Below are positions 21,081 to 29,312 of a DNA stretch of 29,312 nt, piece after piece; position 1 is the stretch's first letter; the number at the start of each line of letters is the position of its first letter. The stretch is from JADLGH01 sp964586675. Its GTDB lineage: Bacteria; Desulfobacterota_D; UBA1144; Nemesobacterales; UBA2774. The translations under genes and the position numbers were made by a program. The stretch is from positions 1 to 29,312 of the forward strand of contig CAZPHQ010000033.1 of assembly GCA_964586675.1 (NCBI GenBank). The letters are read 5' to 3'. Below the pieces are notes generated by a model. The model did not search any database. It had not been told where the DNA came from and was given only the letters and a program-made list of their open reading frames with translations.

Positions 21081-22241
21081 TTGGGAATTTTAACTAACGC
21101 GATTAACCAGCTTGTAGGTGAGGTTATAGGGCTTGGCGTTGATCAACTCGACGCCTATTTCACAGGACTTATAGAAACCGGGCAGCAGGAGAAAGCCGCG
21201 CAGGAGGCGGCAAGACTCGATCAGGAACTGGCCCAGAGGGGATTAATGCAGGATCAGCTAATGTCCGGGCAATTCAATATCCCCGGCATGGACCTGGGCG
21301 GGGCCCCAGCAATGGACCCTAACAGTATGCAGGGGAAGGGGGTTCTGAGCTCGCTTTCTACCCTGCCGTATATAGACCCTGTAATCAATAGAAGCCCGGT
21401 ACACAGCCAGCTTGCCGTCCAACGTGGAACCCAGTTCATACAAAACAATCCACTTGTCCTGCAAAGAGAGGCCGCTCAAAAGGCAGCCGAGGAACGCATG
21501 GGACTCGTCAAGACCATGACGGGGGACATGTTCAAACAGGGCGACGTCGGATTCCAGGAAGGCTTGGGAGCCTTCGATAATCCCCGCGGATTCGATCTAT
21601 CGCGGCAGGACCGGATAGCCCGCAAGGGAGAGCTGGAAGCGGGAAAAACCACAGCCCGGCAGATGGCGCAGGAACCGTTCAGGGATAGGTCACTCCAGCG
21701 CTCACTACAGCTAAAACAGACACCGGGAGCAAGGGCCACGGGAGGGGGAGGTGGACCGGAAGGCGGACCAGTTAATACCCTTAGCCCGAGTACAAGCAGC
21801 TCCATAGAGAAAAGGTTCATGAAATATGGCCGCTATAGAACAGAAACCGGCCAGAACGCTATGGGAAATCCAATCTACGAGCTCAATCCACGGGGACAGA
21901 GAGTCAGGGAAATAGCGGAAGAAATGTACGCGGGTACGAAGAAGCCAAACTGGGGAGCGATAGAAAGAAAGGCGATGGCCCAAGAGCAAAAGGAGTTTAG
22001 TGCAATGGGCAAGATGGGTCAGGCGGAAGCGCAGCACCCCGGGAACACGGCAGCGAAGTTCGGCGCGTATGCCGATTCGCAGCCCAAATCCACTCCCCCG
22101 GCACCGCCTGCCAAAACCCCGGCTAGTCAGGCAACGACACAACAGAAGATCGAGACTCTCAGATCACGGGGAATACCGGCAGAAACCATACGCGAAGCGC
22201 TTAAGGCAGACGGGATTAACCCTGCGGAGTACGGATTATAA
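21081..22241 (+). CDS. Candidate ejection protein, 386 aa, TTG start
   Basis: Translation is placed at TTG 21081 because AAGGAGG lies at 21065-21071 and no ATG follows in range. The N terminus (NAINQLVGEVIGLGVDQLDA) is amphipathic. Q-rich helical stretches follow (EKAAQEAARLDQELAQRGLM), then a disordered G-rich region (RATGGGGGPEGGPVN) and a charged C-terminal part (MAQEQKEFSAMGKMGQAEAQ; IPAETIREALKADGINPAEY). No enzyme motif was found. It lies in the run of internal virion candidates and is followed 3 nt later by the 1312-aa gene. Confidence 0.55.
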   Translation: MGILTNAINQLVGEVIGLGVDQLDAYFTGLIETGQQEKAAQEAARLDQELAQRGLMQDQLMSGQFNIPGMDLGGAPAMDPNSMQGKGVLSSLSTLPYIDPVINRSPVHSQLAVQRGTQFIQNNPLVLQREAAQKAAEERMGLVKTMTGDMFKQGDVGFQEGLGAFDNPRGFDLSRQDRIARKGELEAGKTTARQMAQEPFRDRSLQRSLQLKQTPGARATGGGGGPEGGPVNTLSPSTSSSIEKRFMKYGRYRTETGQNAMGNPIYELNPRGQRVREIAEEMYAGTKKPNWGAIERKAMAQEQKEFSAMGKMGQAEAQHPGNTAAKFGAYADSQPKSTPPAPPAKTPASQATTQQKIETLRSRGIPAETIREALKADGINPAEYGL

Positions 22242-22244
22242 AAA

Positions 22245-25200
22245 ATGGGAGCACTGGACGACCTCTTAAATAAATCGGAACAGAAAAAGAGCGCGCTCGA
22301 TTATCTGCTTGCGGAGACAGAGCAGGCCCGTCCTACCCCCGGCCCCTTTGGGCCCATGGAAACTCAGCCACCGATGCTTTCGAATCCGGGCCCCGATGCT
22401 GTCAGTTTTGAACAGGTGGCAGCGAAAGAGGAACAGCGCCGCGCCCTGGAACGCCAGGCCGAATCGGATGCGGCGCAGACTCAATTCATACAAGAGCAGA
22501 CGTCGCAGCTCCCGCCCGAAAGAAGGACACGCTATCTCGCAGAAATCGGGGACCTTGTAAAAAGCGGTGCGTATAGCGAGCCGGGAGCTATCCCAACGAA
22601 AGAACTGGAAACTGCTGCTGTTATCGGAGCTTCGCTACTATTCCCGCCGCTGGCTGTCGGACCCGCCGCACTTGGAACCGTGGGAAGAACAGCTCTCGGA
22701 ACCGGGATTATCGGAGCAGGGGAGAATATGGCGATAGATACGGCTGCGGCGGTTGCCGAGAAACGTCTTCCGACTGTCAACGAACTGATTACAAGCGGTG
22801 CATGGGGACTTGGAGGGGGAGCGGTTGCCGGGGGTATAGCCGGGAAGTTCATGGGAAAGACCGGGCAGGAAGTAACCTTTGGCCGGAAGATAAAAGACAT
22901 AGCCGCGTATTACGACACTACCCCGAGTCAGATTAATAAATTTCTTGCAGAGGCAGCGGGACAAGCCGGGACGGACAGGGGGTCTGTTGCAGATGGTCTT
23001 CTCGAATATGCTGCAAGGAACGATTCGGAAGGTGCAGCCGCGCACTTTAAGGACTATTTTAACTTCCCCGAGACACCGCCCGAGGCGTCGGCGGTAGTGG
23101 GAAGAGTTCCCGCCGAGGCGAAAATCGGCGCGTGGATACGTCAGGGAGTTATTCAGGGGAACCCGCAGGAAGCAATACAACGGGCGTATTTCGGAATGGC
23201 AAAGTCTTCCAAAACCGGAAGCGCCATAGACAATCTTCTCGAAGAAACGGGAGGGATAGCGGAGCAGGCCCCAAGGATGGCGGACGACATACCCCTGCCG
23301 CTAGACCCGACGGCACCGGTGGTAAAACCGATGATGCCAACGGATACACAGGGATTCTTATCTCCCTCGCGTCCGCCGGTATCTGTAGCGGACACGACTT
23401 TTCAATCTCCGATGACCCAGGCAGCTCCGGGAATAGACTTCGCGGCTCATACGGAGCCGGAGTTTCTAGGAAGAGCATACGCACAGTCTTCACAGCAGCC
23501 TCCGACCGGTTCGGGAATCGGCTCATACTTCGGAGCAAGAAACACGATGTTCACGCAGGATATGTATACGCAGGCATCGGCAAATCTCCGCAAGAAATCG
23601 AAACAACTCAGAACCGGTATCGATCCCTCGGACCTTTCCGACCTCGTGAAAGTGGGAGGCTACTACATCGAGGGGGGAGTAAGGGAGTTCGCCGATTGGA
23701 GCGCCCGGATGGTGGACGACTTCGGGGACGCCGTGAGACCGCACCTGAAAAGCATATATGACGAGTCGATAAACGCTATACGAAGAGCAGCGGTCAACGA
23801 ACAGGTGCTCCCATCAGACTTTAACGAACAAGCAGTCGTTTCCGATCTGACGCGGGCTCCCGCGCACAGAACGCTTAAGGGAATCAATATCTCCCGGCTC
23901 GATGACGATGGGATTTCCAACCTTATAGATAACGCCGTCAGGGAGTCGCCCGAGTTTCAGATTCCGAACGAGACGGTCGCGTTCGACGTGCTTACAGCCC
24001 GGGCGAAACGGTTTAGCACGGGAACGATAGACGAGTATCTGAAGGACTACGACCCGAGCAAGGCGGGTACTCCCGAGGGGGATATACGGAAAATCGCCGC
24101 GGACGTGATCGCCGCGGAGAACGTGCTCAAAAATCATATGGAAACCCGCACCCTGCCGATGGCGAAGCTGATATCCGAAGGGCAAGGCGACAAGGAAGCA
24201 TTCAGGGAGCTTTTGATAGGAGACCTCAGACTGCTCCGGAAGGTAGGAGGGGTGAGCTCAGAGTTCGGCAGGGCATTAGGCTCCCGCAGGATAAAGGCGA
24301 CCGGTGAGTGGGGTATGGAGCAGCGGTTCATGCGGGAGATAAACAAGGTACTCGGCAAGGACGCGGACCTTGACCAGGTAGCAACACGTTTAAGCCAGAT
24401 CGATATTATCGACCCTACCGCACGGGAGATTTTCCTCCGTGATCTTATACATGCGACTACGCGGGAGAAGATAGACGAGTTCTTTTACAACAGCATTCTT
24501 TCAAGTCTTGTAACCCAGGGGCGCAACGTACTCGGGAACCTCGGAACGATACTTGTCCGGGAGACCGAGAGACCCATTGCGACCACTATAGACCTTATGC
24601 GGGCAATGGCCACGGGGACCGCCCGCCAGAGACACTACGGCGAATCCATGAAATCGATATACGGACTGCTAGAAGGCACTAGAGAGGGTATAGCCGCCGG
24701 ATGGAAATCCTTCAAATCGGAAGTGCCGCAATTCGGACTTGATGCCAGTATCGCTTCTGATAGGCGCTCCCAGAGAATAGGCGGGGCTATCAGGGGAAAG
24801 ACGGGCAGGGTTATTCGCGTACCCTCGCGGCTTCTCATGGCGACAGACGACTTCTTTAAAGCCGTAGCGTACAGAATGGAGATAAACGCACGTGCATACA
24901 GGGAAGCCCGGTTAATCGGGAAGACAAACAAGCTCAATCAGGAGCAGGTTCTGGACCTCTATAACGACCTCCGCTACAGGCCGACGGACAGCGTGATGAA
25001 GGGAGCAAAAGAAGAAGCCCTGCTCCGCACGTTCCAGACGCCTTCAGGAGCGCTGGGGAGGGCAATGTCGAATGCGACGAACCGCGGATATATCATGCGG
25101 TATTTTATCCCGTTCGTGCGGACACCGCTGAATATCATGGAGTTCGGCGTCGAAAGGATTCCGGGAGTAAACCTGCTCTCGATCCTAAACAGGAAATCGC

Positions 25201-26183
25201 AGGGATTGCCGGTGAACTGGACCGACGAGCTGGCAAAAACCGCCTTCGGAACCATGATCGGCGCGGGGGTTTACCTTGCACATCAGCATGGGATAGTAAA
25301 CGGGTTCGGCCCTCCGGAGCGGTCGGGCGAGGAGCGGGCGTTCCTGACGTCGGGACAGCAGAGATATGCCTTCAACATAGGGGATACATCCATCTCCTTC
25401 CAGAACTTCGAGCCCATCACAACCATACTCGGCATGATGGCGGACACCGCCGACCTGATAAACAGCGGAGTACCGGTACTGTCCGGCGACTTCGCTGTGA
25501 GCATGGGGCGGAACCTCGGACGAAACCTGACAGAGAAGCCCTTCGGCATGGGGCTCGATACGTTTCTTAATCTCGTGACAGGCGACTATGAACGAGCCAA
25601 AACGGGAACGTTTAGAACGATGGCGAGCGCGATTCCGTTCTCATCCTTCAGCCGCAGCATAGCCCAAGGGATAGACCCGACTGTCAGGCGCGTACAAACC
25701 CTTGAGGATGCGTTCAGGATGAACATTCCGGGATTAAGAGGGGACATTGAGCCGGTAATTGACCTTTGGGGGAGGGAGGTTGTAACCGAGGCGGGAGTAG
25801 TGCAGCGCATGGCAGCCGCGGTGGGTGTGGACCTCGGCCTCGGAGGGCAGATTCTGGACGGTATGACCAACCCAACAAAGATAAGAGACTTGACGGACGA
25901 CCCGGCGACGAAGGAAGTAAACCGGCTGCTCAAGGCGCTCCCGGATGCGGAGTTCGAAGGGCTCGGGACGCCATCCCGGGAAGTGAAGGGTGTGAAGATG
26001 ACGCGGGAGCAGTACATACAGTACAGCAAGTTATCCGGTCAGCGGGCGCACGAAGCGGCACTCAAGTTTATCGGCACTTCCTTTTACATGAGAATGACCG
26101 ACGAGAATAAGCAGAAAAGCATAGAGCGGATAATCAAACAGGCGAGGACAAGGACGAGAAATGAGCTCTTTAGAAGCCAGTAA
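22245..26183 (+). CDS. Large internal virion / ejection protein, 1312 aa
   Basis: This is the longest gene in the window. Residues 1-30 are charged (LDDLLNKSEQKKSALDYLLA). Residues about 120-205 are a hydrophobic G/A-rich segment (GASLLFPPLAVGPAALGTVG; WGLGGGAVAGGIAGKFMG) able to enter membranes. The C-terminal half, from about residue 750, carries a recognisable phage module: GRVIRVPSRLLMATDDFFKA with VAYRMEINARAYREA (about 852-887), FIPFVRTPLNIMEFGV (about 953-968), and HQHGIVNGFGPPERSG. The same order occurs in large polyvalent-type virion proteins thought to be injected with the DNA. No lytic transglycosylase or peptidase motif was found. It overlaps the terminase by 23 nt. Confidence 0.6.
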   Translation: MGALDDLLNKSEQKKSALDYLLAETEQARPTPGPFGPMETQPPMLSNPGPDAVSFEQVAAKEEQRRALERQAESDAAQTQFIQEQTSQLPPERRTRYLAEIGDLVKSGAYSEPGAIPTKELETAAVIGASLLFPPLAVGPAALGTVGRTALGTGIIGAGENMAIDTAAAVAEKRLPTVNELITSGAWGLGGGAVAGGIAGKFMGKTGQEVTFGRKIKDIAAYYDTTPSQINKFLAEAAGQAGTDRGSVADGLLEYAARNDSEGAAAHFKDYFNFPETPPEASAVVGRVPAEAKIGAWIRQGVIQGNPQEAIQRAYFGMAKSSKTGSAIDNLLEETGGIAEQAPRMADDIPLPLDPTAPVVKPMMPTDTQGFLSPSRPPVSVADTTFQSPMTQAAPGIDFAAHTEPEFLGRAYAQSSQQPPTGSGIGSYFGARNTMFTQDMYTQASANLRKKSKQLRTGIDPSDLSDLVKVGGYYIEGGVREFADWSARMVDDFGDAVRPHLKSIYDESINAIRRAAVNEQVLPSDFNEQAVVSDLTRAPAHRTLKGINISRLDDDGISNLIDNAVRESPEFQIPNETVAFDVLTARAKRFSTGTIDEYLKDYDPSKAGTPEGDIRKIAADVIAAENVLKNHMETRTLPMAKLISEGQGDKEAFRELLIGDLRLLRKVGGVSSEFGRALGSRRIKATGEWGMEQRFMREINKVLGKDADLDQVATRLSQIDIIDPTAREIFLRDLIHATTREKIDEFFYNSILSSLVTQGRNVLGNLGTILVRETERPIATTIDLMRAMATGTARQRHYGESMKSIYGLLEGTREGIAAGWKSFKSEVPQFGLDASIASDRRSQRIGGAIRGKTGRVIRVPSRLLMATDDFFKAVAYRMEINARAYREARLIGKTNKLNQEQVLDLYNDLRYRPTDSVMKGAKEEALLRTFQTPSGALGRAMSNATNRGYIMRYFIPFVRTPLNIMEFGVERIPGVNLLSILNRKSQGLPVNWTDELAKTAFGTMIGAGVYLAHQHGIVNGFGPPERSGEERAFLTSGQQRYAFNIGDTSISFQNFEPITTILGMMADTADLINSGVPVLSGDFAVSMGRNLGRNLTEKPFGMGLDTFLNLVTGDYERAKTGTFRTMASAIPFSSFSRSIAQGIDPTVRRVQTLEDAFRMNIPGLRGDIEPVIDLWGREVVTEAGVVQRMAAAVGVDLGLGGQILDGMTNPTKIRDLTDDPATKEVNRLLKALPDAEFEGLGTPSREVKGVKMTREQYIQYSKLSGQRAHEAALKFIGTSFYMRMTDENKQKSIERIIKQARTRTRNELFRSQ

Positions 26184-27867
26184 AGTCCTTACCTCCCAGG
26201 ACTTCTACGATATATCCACCCATACCGGGTATGCGATGGACAAGTATGGGGGAAGGGTTATCCGGGACGAACAGTACGACCGGGATGTGACGGTCGAGTA
26301 CATTTTCGACCTCAAGTTCGAGGACCTTGACCTTGAGGACCAGAAGCTGGCGATTAAGGTAGGGTGGGCGTGGGGGGTTCACGACGCCGGGAAGGACCTC
26401 GACACCTGCAAGCAGCTCAAGGGATACCTGTTCACACCCAAGCAGTGGAGATTATGGCACGCACAGGAGAAATTCCCGGCATATATAGGCGGGGAAGGTT
26501 CCGGCAAGACCCTTATATTCTGGTTAATTGCCCTTCGCAATTCCTTTATGTATCCGGGAACAAGGGGGCTATTCATGCGTGCCACGTACCCGCAGCTGGA
26601 GAAGGCGTCGCTCCCCACACTCTGGAAAATATGCGCTCACTTCGGCTGGCAGGAAGGGGTGCAGTACAACCACAACATTTCCAAGAAATCCATCACTATC
26701 CCGATCAGGATAGGGAAGAAGGTAATTACAAGTGAAATCCTCTACATGCCGGCGAAGAACGAGGGCAACGATATACAGGCGATTATACAGGACCTGCGCT
26801 CGCTGGAAATTGACTATGCGATGCTCGACGAGATTGCCACCATAGACGAGCTCGTATGCCGCGCGGTGCGAAGCAGAGTGGGACGCTGGGGGAAGATCGG
26901 GAACCCCGTTCACAGGAAGATGATTGTAGGAGGGAACCCGCCGTCTGAAGGGTCGTGGATACATAAACGCTGGTATCAGAAACTGGACAACGCGGATAAC
27001 CCTCTTAAAGACCCGGACGAGCATACGGTATTCGTCGCCAGCTCTTATGAGAACCGGCGGAACCTTGCCCCGGATATCATAACCGCGCTGGAATCATCGG
27101 AGGATTACTGGAAGAATACATTTTTGTATGGACAACTGGGTTTTGTTCCTCCGGATGGAGAACCTATATACAAGAATTTTAATTACTCCCTTTTTGTCTC
27201 AAACAAGCAGCTCTTGCATAGCCCTCGAACCGTTCTTCTCAGGGGATGGGATATCGGCCCGACGGCGGTCAATAAAGCGTGTATTGTAGCACAGTTAGAC
27301 AGCAGAGGCGTTTTGATAGTGCTGGCTGAATTTATGATGCTCGACCCTGGGGTGACGAAATTCGGGGAGTACGTGAAGTCGTATACGAACGCATGGTTCC
27401 CGGACGTGCCGGGCATACGGGACTTCTGCGATCCGGTGGCATTCGATATCTCACAGACGGACGGACAATCACCGGCCACGAAACTCCGGGATATAGGTAT
27501 AGACCTGATAGCGGGGGAGGAATCGTTTCAGCTTCGCTATGACGCCGTTAATCAGACCATGAACAGGTTTATTGATGGCGTGCCGGGTATGTATATAGAC
27601 GGTACGCGGTGCAGGAAGTTGGTCGAGGGCTTCATGGGAGGGTATCTGTATAAGATCGTGGACCTGCCGACACAAAGATTTTCCAAGGAGCCGGTCAAGA
27701 ATATGTACAGCCACTATCACGACGCCCTCCAATACCTCTGCTCCCGCCTCGCGTTTGTTCAGGGACGTAAACGGGATGAATCGGAGAAGGCAAACAGACA
27801 CAGGCAAAACGCCCTCAGGAATAAGCGTCAGGCTTTACTTGGGAAGAAGCATGCTGTGAACTGGTAG
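26161..27867 (+). CDS. Large terminase subunit (packaging ATPase and nuclease)
   Basis: This 568-aa protein pumps DNA into the capsid and cuts it. The ATPase domain has Walker A GGEGSGKT (110-117), Walker B AMLDE (220-224) and the coupling motif VGGNPP (257-262). The RNase H-like nuclease has its three acidic positions: D364 in RGWDIGPT, D424 in FCDPVA and D521 in SHYHDALQYL. Length and order are normal and no key residue is missing. AAGGA lies about 8 nt before ATG, within the preceding gene. It closes the rightward virion cluster, more than 20 kb from the portal and small terminase, whereas these usually adjoin. The stop is 1 nt from the end of the leftward operon. Confidence 0.92.
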   Translation: MSSLEASKVLTSQDFYDISTHTGYAMDKYGGRVIRDEQYDRDVTVEYIFDLKFEDLDLEDQKLAIKVGWAWGVHDAGKDLDTCKQLKGYLFTPKQWRLWHAQEKFPAYIGGEGSGKTLIFWLIALRNSFMYPGTRGLFMRATYPQLEKASLPTLWKICAHFGWQEGVQYNHNISKKSITIPIRIGKKVITSEILYMPAKNEGNDIQAIIQDLRSLEIDYAMLDEIATIDELVCRAVRSRVGRWGKIGNPVHRKMIVGGNPPSEGSWIHKRWYQKLDNADNPLKDPDEHTVFVASSYENRRNLAPDIITALESSEDYWKNTFLYGQLGFVPPDGEPIYKNFNYSLFVSNKQLLHSPRTVLLRGWDIGPTAVNKACIVAQLDSRGVLIVLAEFMMLDPGVTKFGEYVKSYTNAWFPDVPGIRDFCDPVAFDISQTDGQSPATKLRDIGIDLIAGEESFQLRYDAVNQTMNRFIDGVPGMYIDGTRCRKLVEGFMGGYLYKIVDLPTQRFSKEPVKNMYSHYHDALQYLCSRLAFVQGRKRDESEKANRHRQNALRNKRQALLGKKHAVNW

Positions 27868-27868
27868 T

Positions 27869-28255
27869 TTAATCGTCTTTGTGTCTTTTCCATCCTGTCC
27901 TTGATCGATTAGATTTATACTGAAACCATCTCTCTCCACTAGTTAATTGGTTTAACATGACGGTCCAAATGATCGGGAATCTAACATCAGTCAGCATGTT
28001 AATAGCCTCTTCTTGTGAATGCGATATAGAGTAATGTCGATAATTATCAAAGAGTTCCCAATCATCTCTTGCGTAGTCGGGGTCATAAGGGTTCTCTTGT
28101 GTAGATAAGAAATGGATAGCGAGATGGTCACATACGCCTTCACGCTTAGTGATTTTAACCTCCTCCACATGCCATTTGTATTGCAGCCGGTTGTAATCCA
28201 GAAAGCACTCTATAATATGTCTGATGTCTCTAGCTAACTTGTTTTCTCTCGGCAT
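27869..28255 (-). CDS. Hypothetical protein, 128 aa
   Basis: Start ATG 28255 has GGGAGA about 7 nt upstream and lies inside the end of the preceding gene (22-nt overlap). The sequence is polar and charged (RDIRHIIECFLDYNRLQYKW; DLAIHFL-like VCDHLAIHFLSTQENPYDPD; RDDWELFDNYRHYSISHSQE) and ends in a basic tail. I do not recognise the family. It is the last gene of the leftward operon and ends 1 nt from the large-terminase stop. The DNA is AT-rich compared with the virion genes. Confidence 0.6.
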   Translation of the reverse strand: MPRENKLARDIRHIIECFLDYNRLQYKWHVEEVKITKREGVCDHLAIHFLSTQENPYDPDYARDDWELFDNYRHYSISHSQEEAINMLTDVRFPIIWTVMLNQLTSGERWFQYKSNRSRTGWKRHKDD

Positions 28256-28416
28256 TCGCGTTCTCCCTGCAACTCACTCATCTCCAAATCAGTCAACAAG
28301 TCTATCAGACACGACCGGCAAATAATACACCACAGATCCCGTTCCTCACAGCATAGGGGAACGACGACCATCCTGCGGTCATTCCCCTTACACTTCTGGA
28401 GGTGACATTTGGTCAA
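28234..28416 (-). CDS. Small Cys-rich protein, 60 aa, TTG start coupled to the Lar-like gene
   Basis: The frame is open further upstream, but the best start is TTG 28416: it overlaps the TGA of the Lar-like gene (TTGA) and has GGAG 5 nt upstream. The product reads TKCHLQKCKGNDRRMVVVPL, then CCEERDLWCIICRSCLIDLL. The C-x4-C, CC and C-x2-C-x2-C spacing suggests a zinc-binding mini-domain. A charged tail follows (SELQGERECREKTS). It may be a small regulator or host-takeover protein. The function is unknown. Confidence 0.5.
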   Translation of the reverse strand: MTKCHLQKCKGNDRRMVVVPLCCEERDLWCIICRSCLIDLLTDLEMSELQGERECREKTS

Positions 28417-28607
28417 GTGTTCTCCGCGCGAGTATTCCAAATGTCGATTACCCTCTTCTCTGAAGCTTCCCTTATTGTACAAACACTTACATAGCAACGG
28501 GTGTTATTACATTCAACCCAGTAACCGCGTCCGTCGGGGAATCGGCTAGTATTTAGGGCTGGCTCCTTGCCGCAGTATGGACACGGCTTAAGTTCCGGTT
28601 TCTTCAT
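28413..28607 (-). CDS. Lar-like restriction alleviation protein (zinc ribbon)
   Basis: ATG 28607 has GGGGAGAG directly upstream and overlaps the previous stop (ATGA). The 64-aa product has the Lar-family layout: LKPCPYCGKEPALNTSRFPD at the N terminus (C-x2-C), GRGYWVECNNTRCYVS in the middle (C-x4-C), and an EASEKRVIDIWNTRAE end matching the family's A-x-x-x-W-N-x-R. Rac prophage Lar modulates type I restriction. Many phage members of this family are annotated only by similarity, so the actual activity here is unproven. Confidence 0.7.
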   Translation of the reverse strand: MKKPELKPCPYCGKEPALNTSRFPDGRGYWVECNNTRCYVSVCTIREASEKRVIDIWNTRAENT

Positions 28608-28780
28608 TCTCTCCCCGCCCGCCAATCAAAAATTAATTCTATCACCAAAGTGCAAAGACCACCGCCAACCCACCCGATGAACACTGCCGTCCCTCTATCT
28701 GCTTGGAGATAATCAGCAAGAAAATGTGCTCCGAGAGACATAAGCGCTCCGCAAAGAATAGGGAGTAAAAGAGCTTTCAT
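28604..28780 (-). CDS. Small membrane protein, 58 aa
   Basis: The start is set at ATG 28780 because GGAGGAGGTGGG lies immediately upstream; a longer reading is G-rich and implausible. Two hydrophobic segments are present (LLLPILCGALMSLGAHFLAD and TAVFIGWVGGGLCTLVIELI) joined by a short charged loop (YLQADRGT). The start overlaps the preceding stop (ATGA). Holin-like or other membrane roles are possible, but the gene lies in a non-virion operon, so no function is assigned. Confidence 0.6.
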   Translation of the reverse strand: MKALLLPILCGALMSLGAHFLADYLQADRGTAVFIGWVGGGLCTLVIELIFDWRAGRE

Positions 28781-29061
28781 CCCACCTCCTCCACCAAATC
28801 CACTCCATGTGTATCCCACGGAAGCACCTGTTCTCTCGTTAACCCCTTCCTTCCCACGGGTTCCTGAGTCTTAATCTTAACCTCGTCGATCTTCTTTGCG
28901 TTGGGATATATCCTTCCCTCCCCGGTCTTTCTCAGGTGAAGGATAATATCCCTCGGGGGATTCGTGGATTTCCCGTGATAGACCTCGTAATTAGTGGACT
29001 CGCGGAGAAAGCCGACGATCTTGAAGGTTATGTTATGTCTTGCGTAATAATAGATAGCCAT
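28777..29061 (-). CDS. Hypothetical protein, 94 aa
   Basis: The start is taken at ATG 29061 (MAIYYYARHNITFKIVGFLR) with GGAGGAGATGG upstream. It overlaps the previous TGA by one base and the next gene by ATGA. The protein is basic, with beta-strands followed by IILHLRKTGEGRIYPNAKKI and EVKIKTQEPVGRKGL. I recognise no family. The tight overlaps show it belongs to the leftward operon entering from the right edge. Confidence 0.6.
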   Translation of the reverse strand: MAIYYYARHNITFKIVGFLRESTNYEVYHGKSTNPPRDIILHLRKTGEGRIYPNAKKIDEVKIKTQEPVGRKGLTREQVLPWDTHGVDLVEEVG

Positions 29062-29312
29062 CACTCCATCTCCTCCCCACACACGGCACACACCGTAATC
29101 GGATTATGAATACATGCCCGCGTTTCCCCCTGCTTCCCCTTGAGCGCCCGTACTTTATTGCGCAGGTGCCGGACGTGCAGATTCTCCGTCTCCACCATGT
29201 CGAGTAATGCCTCCTGCTCCGCCTCCGGGAGCCCCTGTATGGCCTGGTAGTAGGTGTAGGGGATATTTTCCCGGCGTCGGGCAGGCGGGAACGCCCTGGC
29301 GACGGATTTCAT
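29061..29312 (-). CDS. Protein with ParB-like helical segment and Cys motif, possibly truncated at the edge
   Basis: The reading frame is open to the last base of the window, where an ATG happens to sit, so the true start may lie outside. GLPEAEQEALLDMVETENLH with VRHLRNKVRAL resembles the helical segment found after ParB-like or plasmid-replication helix-turn-helix domains (pattern L-x-x-x-E-x-E-x-L-L-x-x-x-E-x-x-x-x-V-R-x-L-R). The end CIHNPITVCAVCGEEME has a C-x7-C-x2-C possible metal site. Its stop overlaps the next start (TGATG). Confidence 0.5.
   Translation of the reverse strand: MKSVARAFPPARRRENIPYTYYQAIQGLPEAEQEALLDMVETENLHVRHLRNKVRALKGKQGETRACIHNPITVCAVCGEEME

Noticed and set aside
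1..29312. tRNA genes, CRISPR arrays, insertion sequences or an integrase attachment site
   Set aside because: No cloverleaf with a T-loop consensus, no regularly spaced repeats, no transposase and no integrase reading were noticed by eye.

Overview
The window is the virion-gene (late) region of a tailed double-stranded DNA phage, given as a metagenome-style scaffold with one 100-N gap (12848-12947). The gene set fits a short-tailed (podovirus-like) particle: portal, scaffold, HK97-fold capsid of the SU10 type, a head-tail adaptor, a nozzle/propeller-like tail protein, a fibre, several glycine/alanine-rich candidate ejection proteins and a complete large terminase. No tape measure, sheath or tail-tube gene is seen. 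Two proteins with a lipobox and spanin-like genes point to a Gram-negative bacterial host. The virion genes are GC-rich by eye and the left 2.6 kb and right 1.4 kb are AT-richer. No integrase, repressor, tRNA, CRISPR array or polymerase is present, so lifestyle cannot be judged from this window.

Layout. (1) 1-2717, plus strand: small genes, including a probable small terminase (582-1067), a GC-rich hairpin-forming gap (about 1200-1345), and two genes whose extended -10 boxes lie exactly 8 nt before ATG. (2) 2686-5747, minus strand: a 210-aa protein, the portal and two small genes. (3) 5748-5900: a divergent control region with a perfect 13-bp inverted repeat, opposing promoters, and a hairpin in each leader. 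(4) 5901-8394, plus: scaffold, major capsid protein and a small possible decoration protein, closed by a strong intrinsic terminator. (5) 8440-11475: a secreted beta-helix protein with a signal peptide, a holin candidate, and overlapping spanin-like genes. (6) 11472-18534: adaptor, small virion proteins, the gap, two paralogous repeat-bearing adhesin-like proteins, a free-standing HNH endonuclease of foreign base composition, the tail nozzle-like protein and a fibre. (7) 18497-27867: a GNAT-fold protein, four candidate ejection proteins, one antisense lipoprotein gene with its own promoter (20762-21066), and the large terminase. (8) 27869-29312, minus: six tightly overlapping small genes, one of them Lar-like, entering from the right.

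The most notable points are the inverted portal block driven from a shared divergent control region, the secreted lyase-like protein placed directly before the holin while no recognisable endolysin is present, the antisense moron-like lipoprotein, and the candidate leaderless genes next to the small terminase. Functional names rest on motif recognition by eye; no database search was run.
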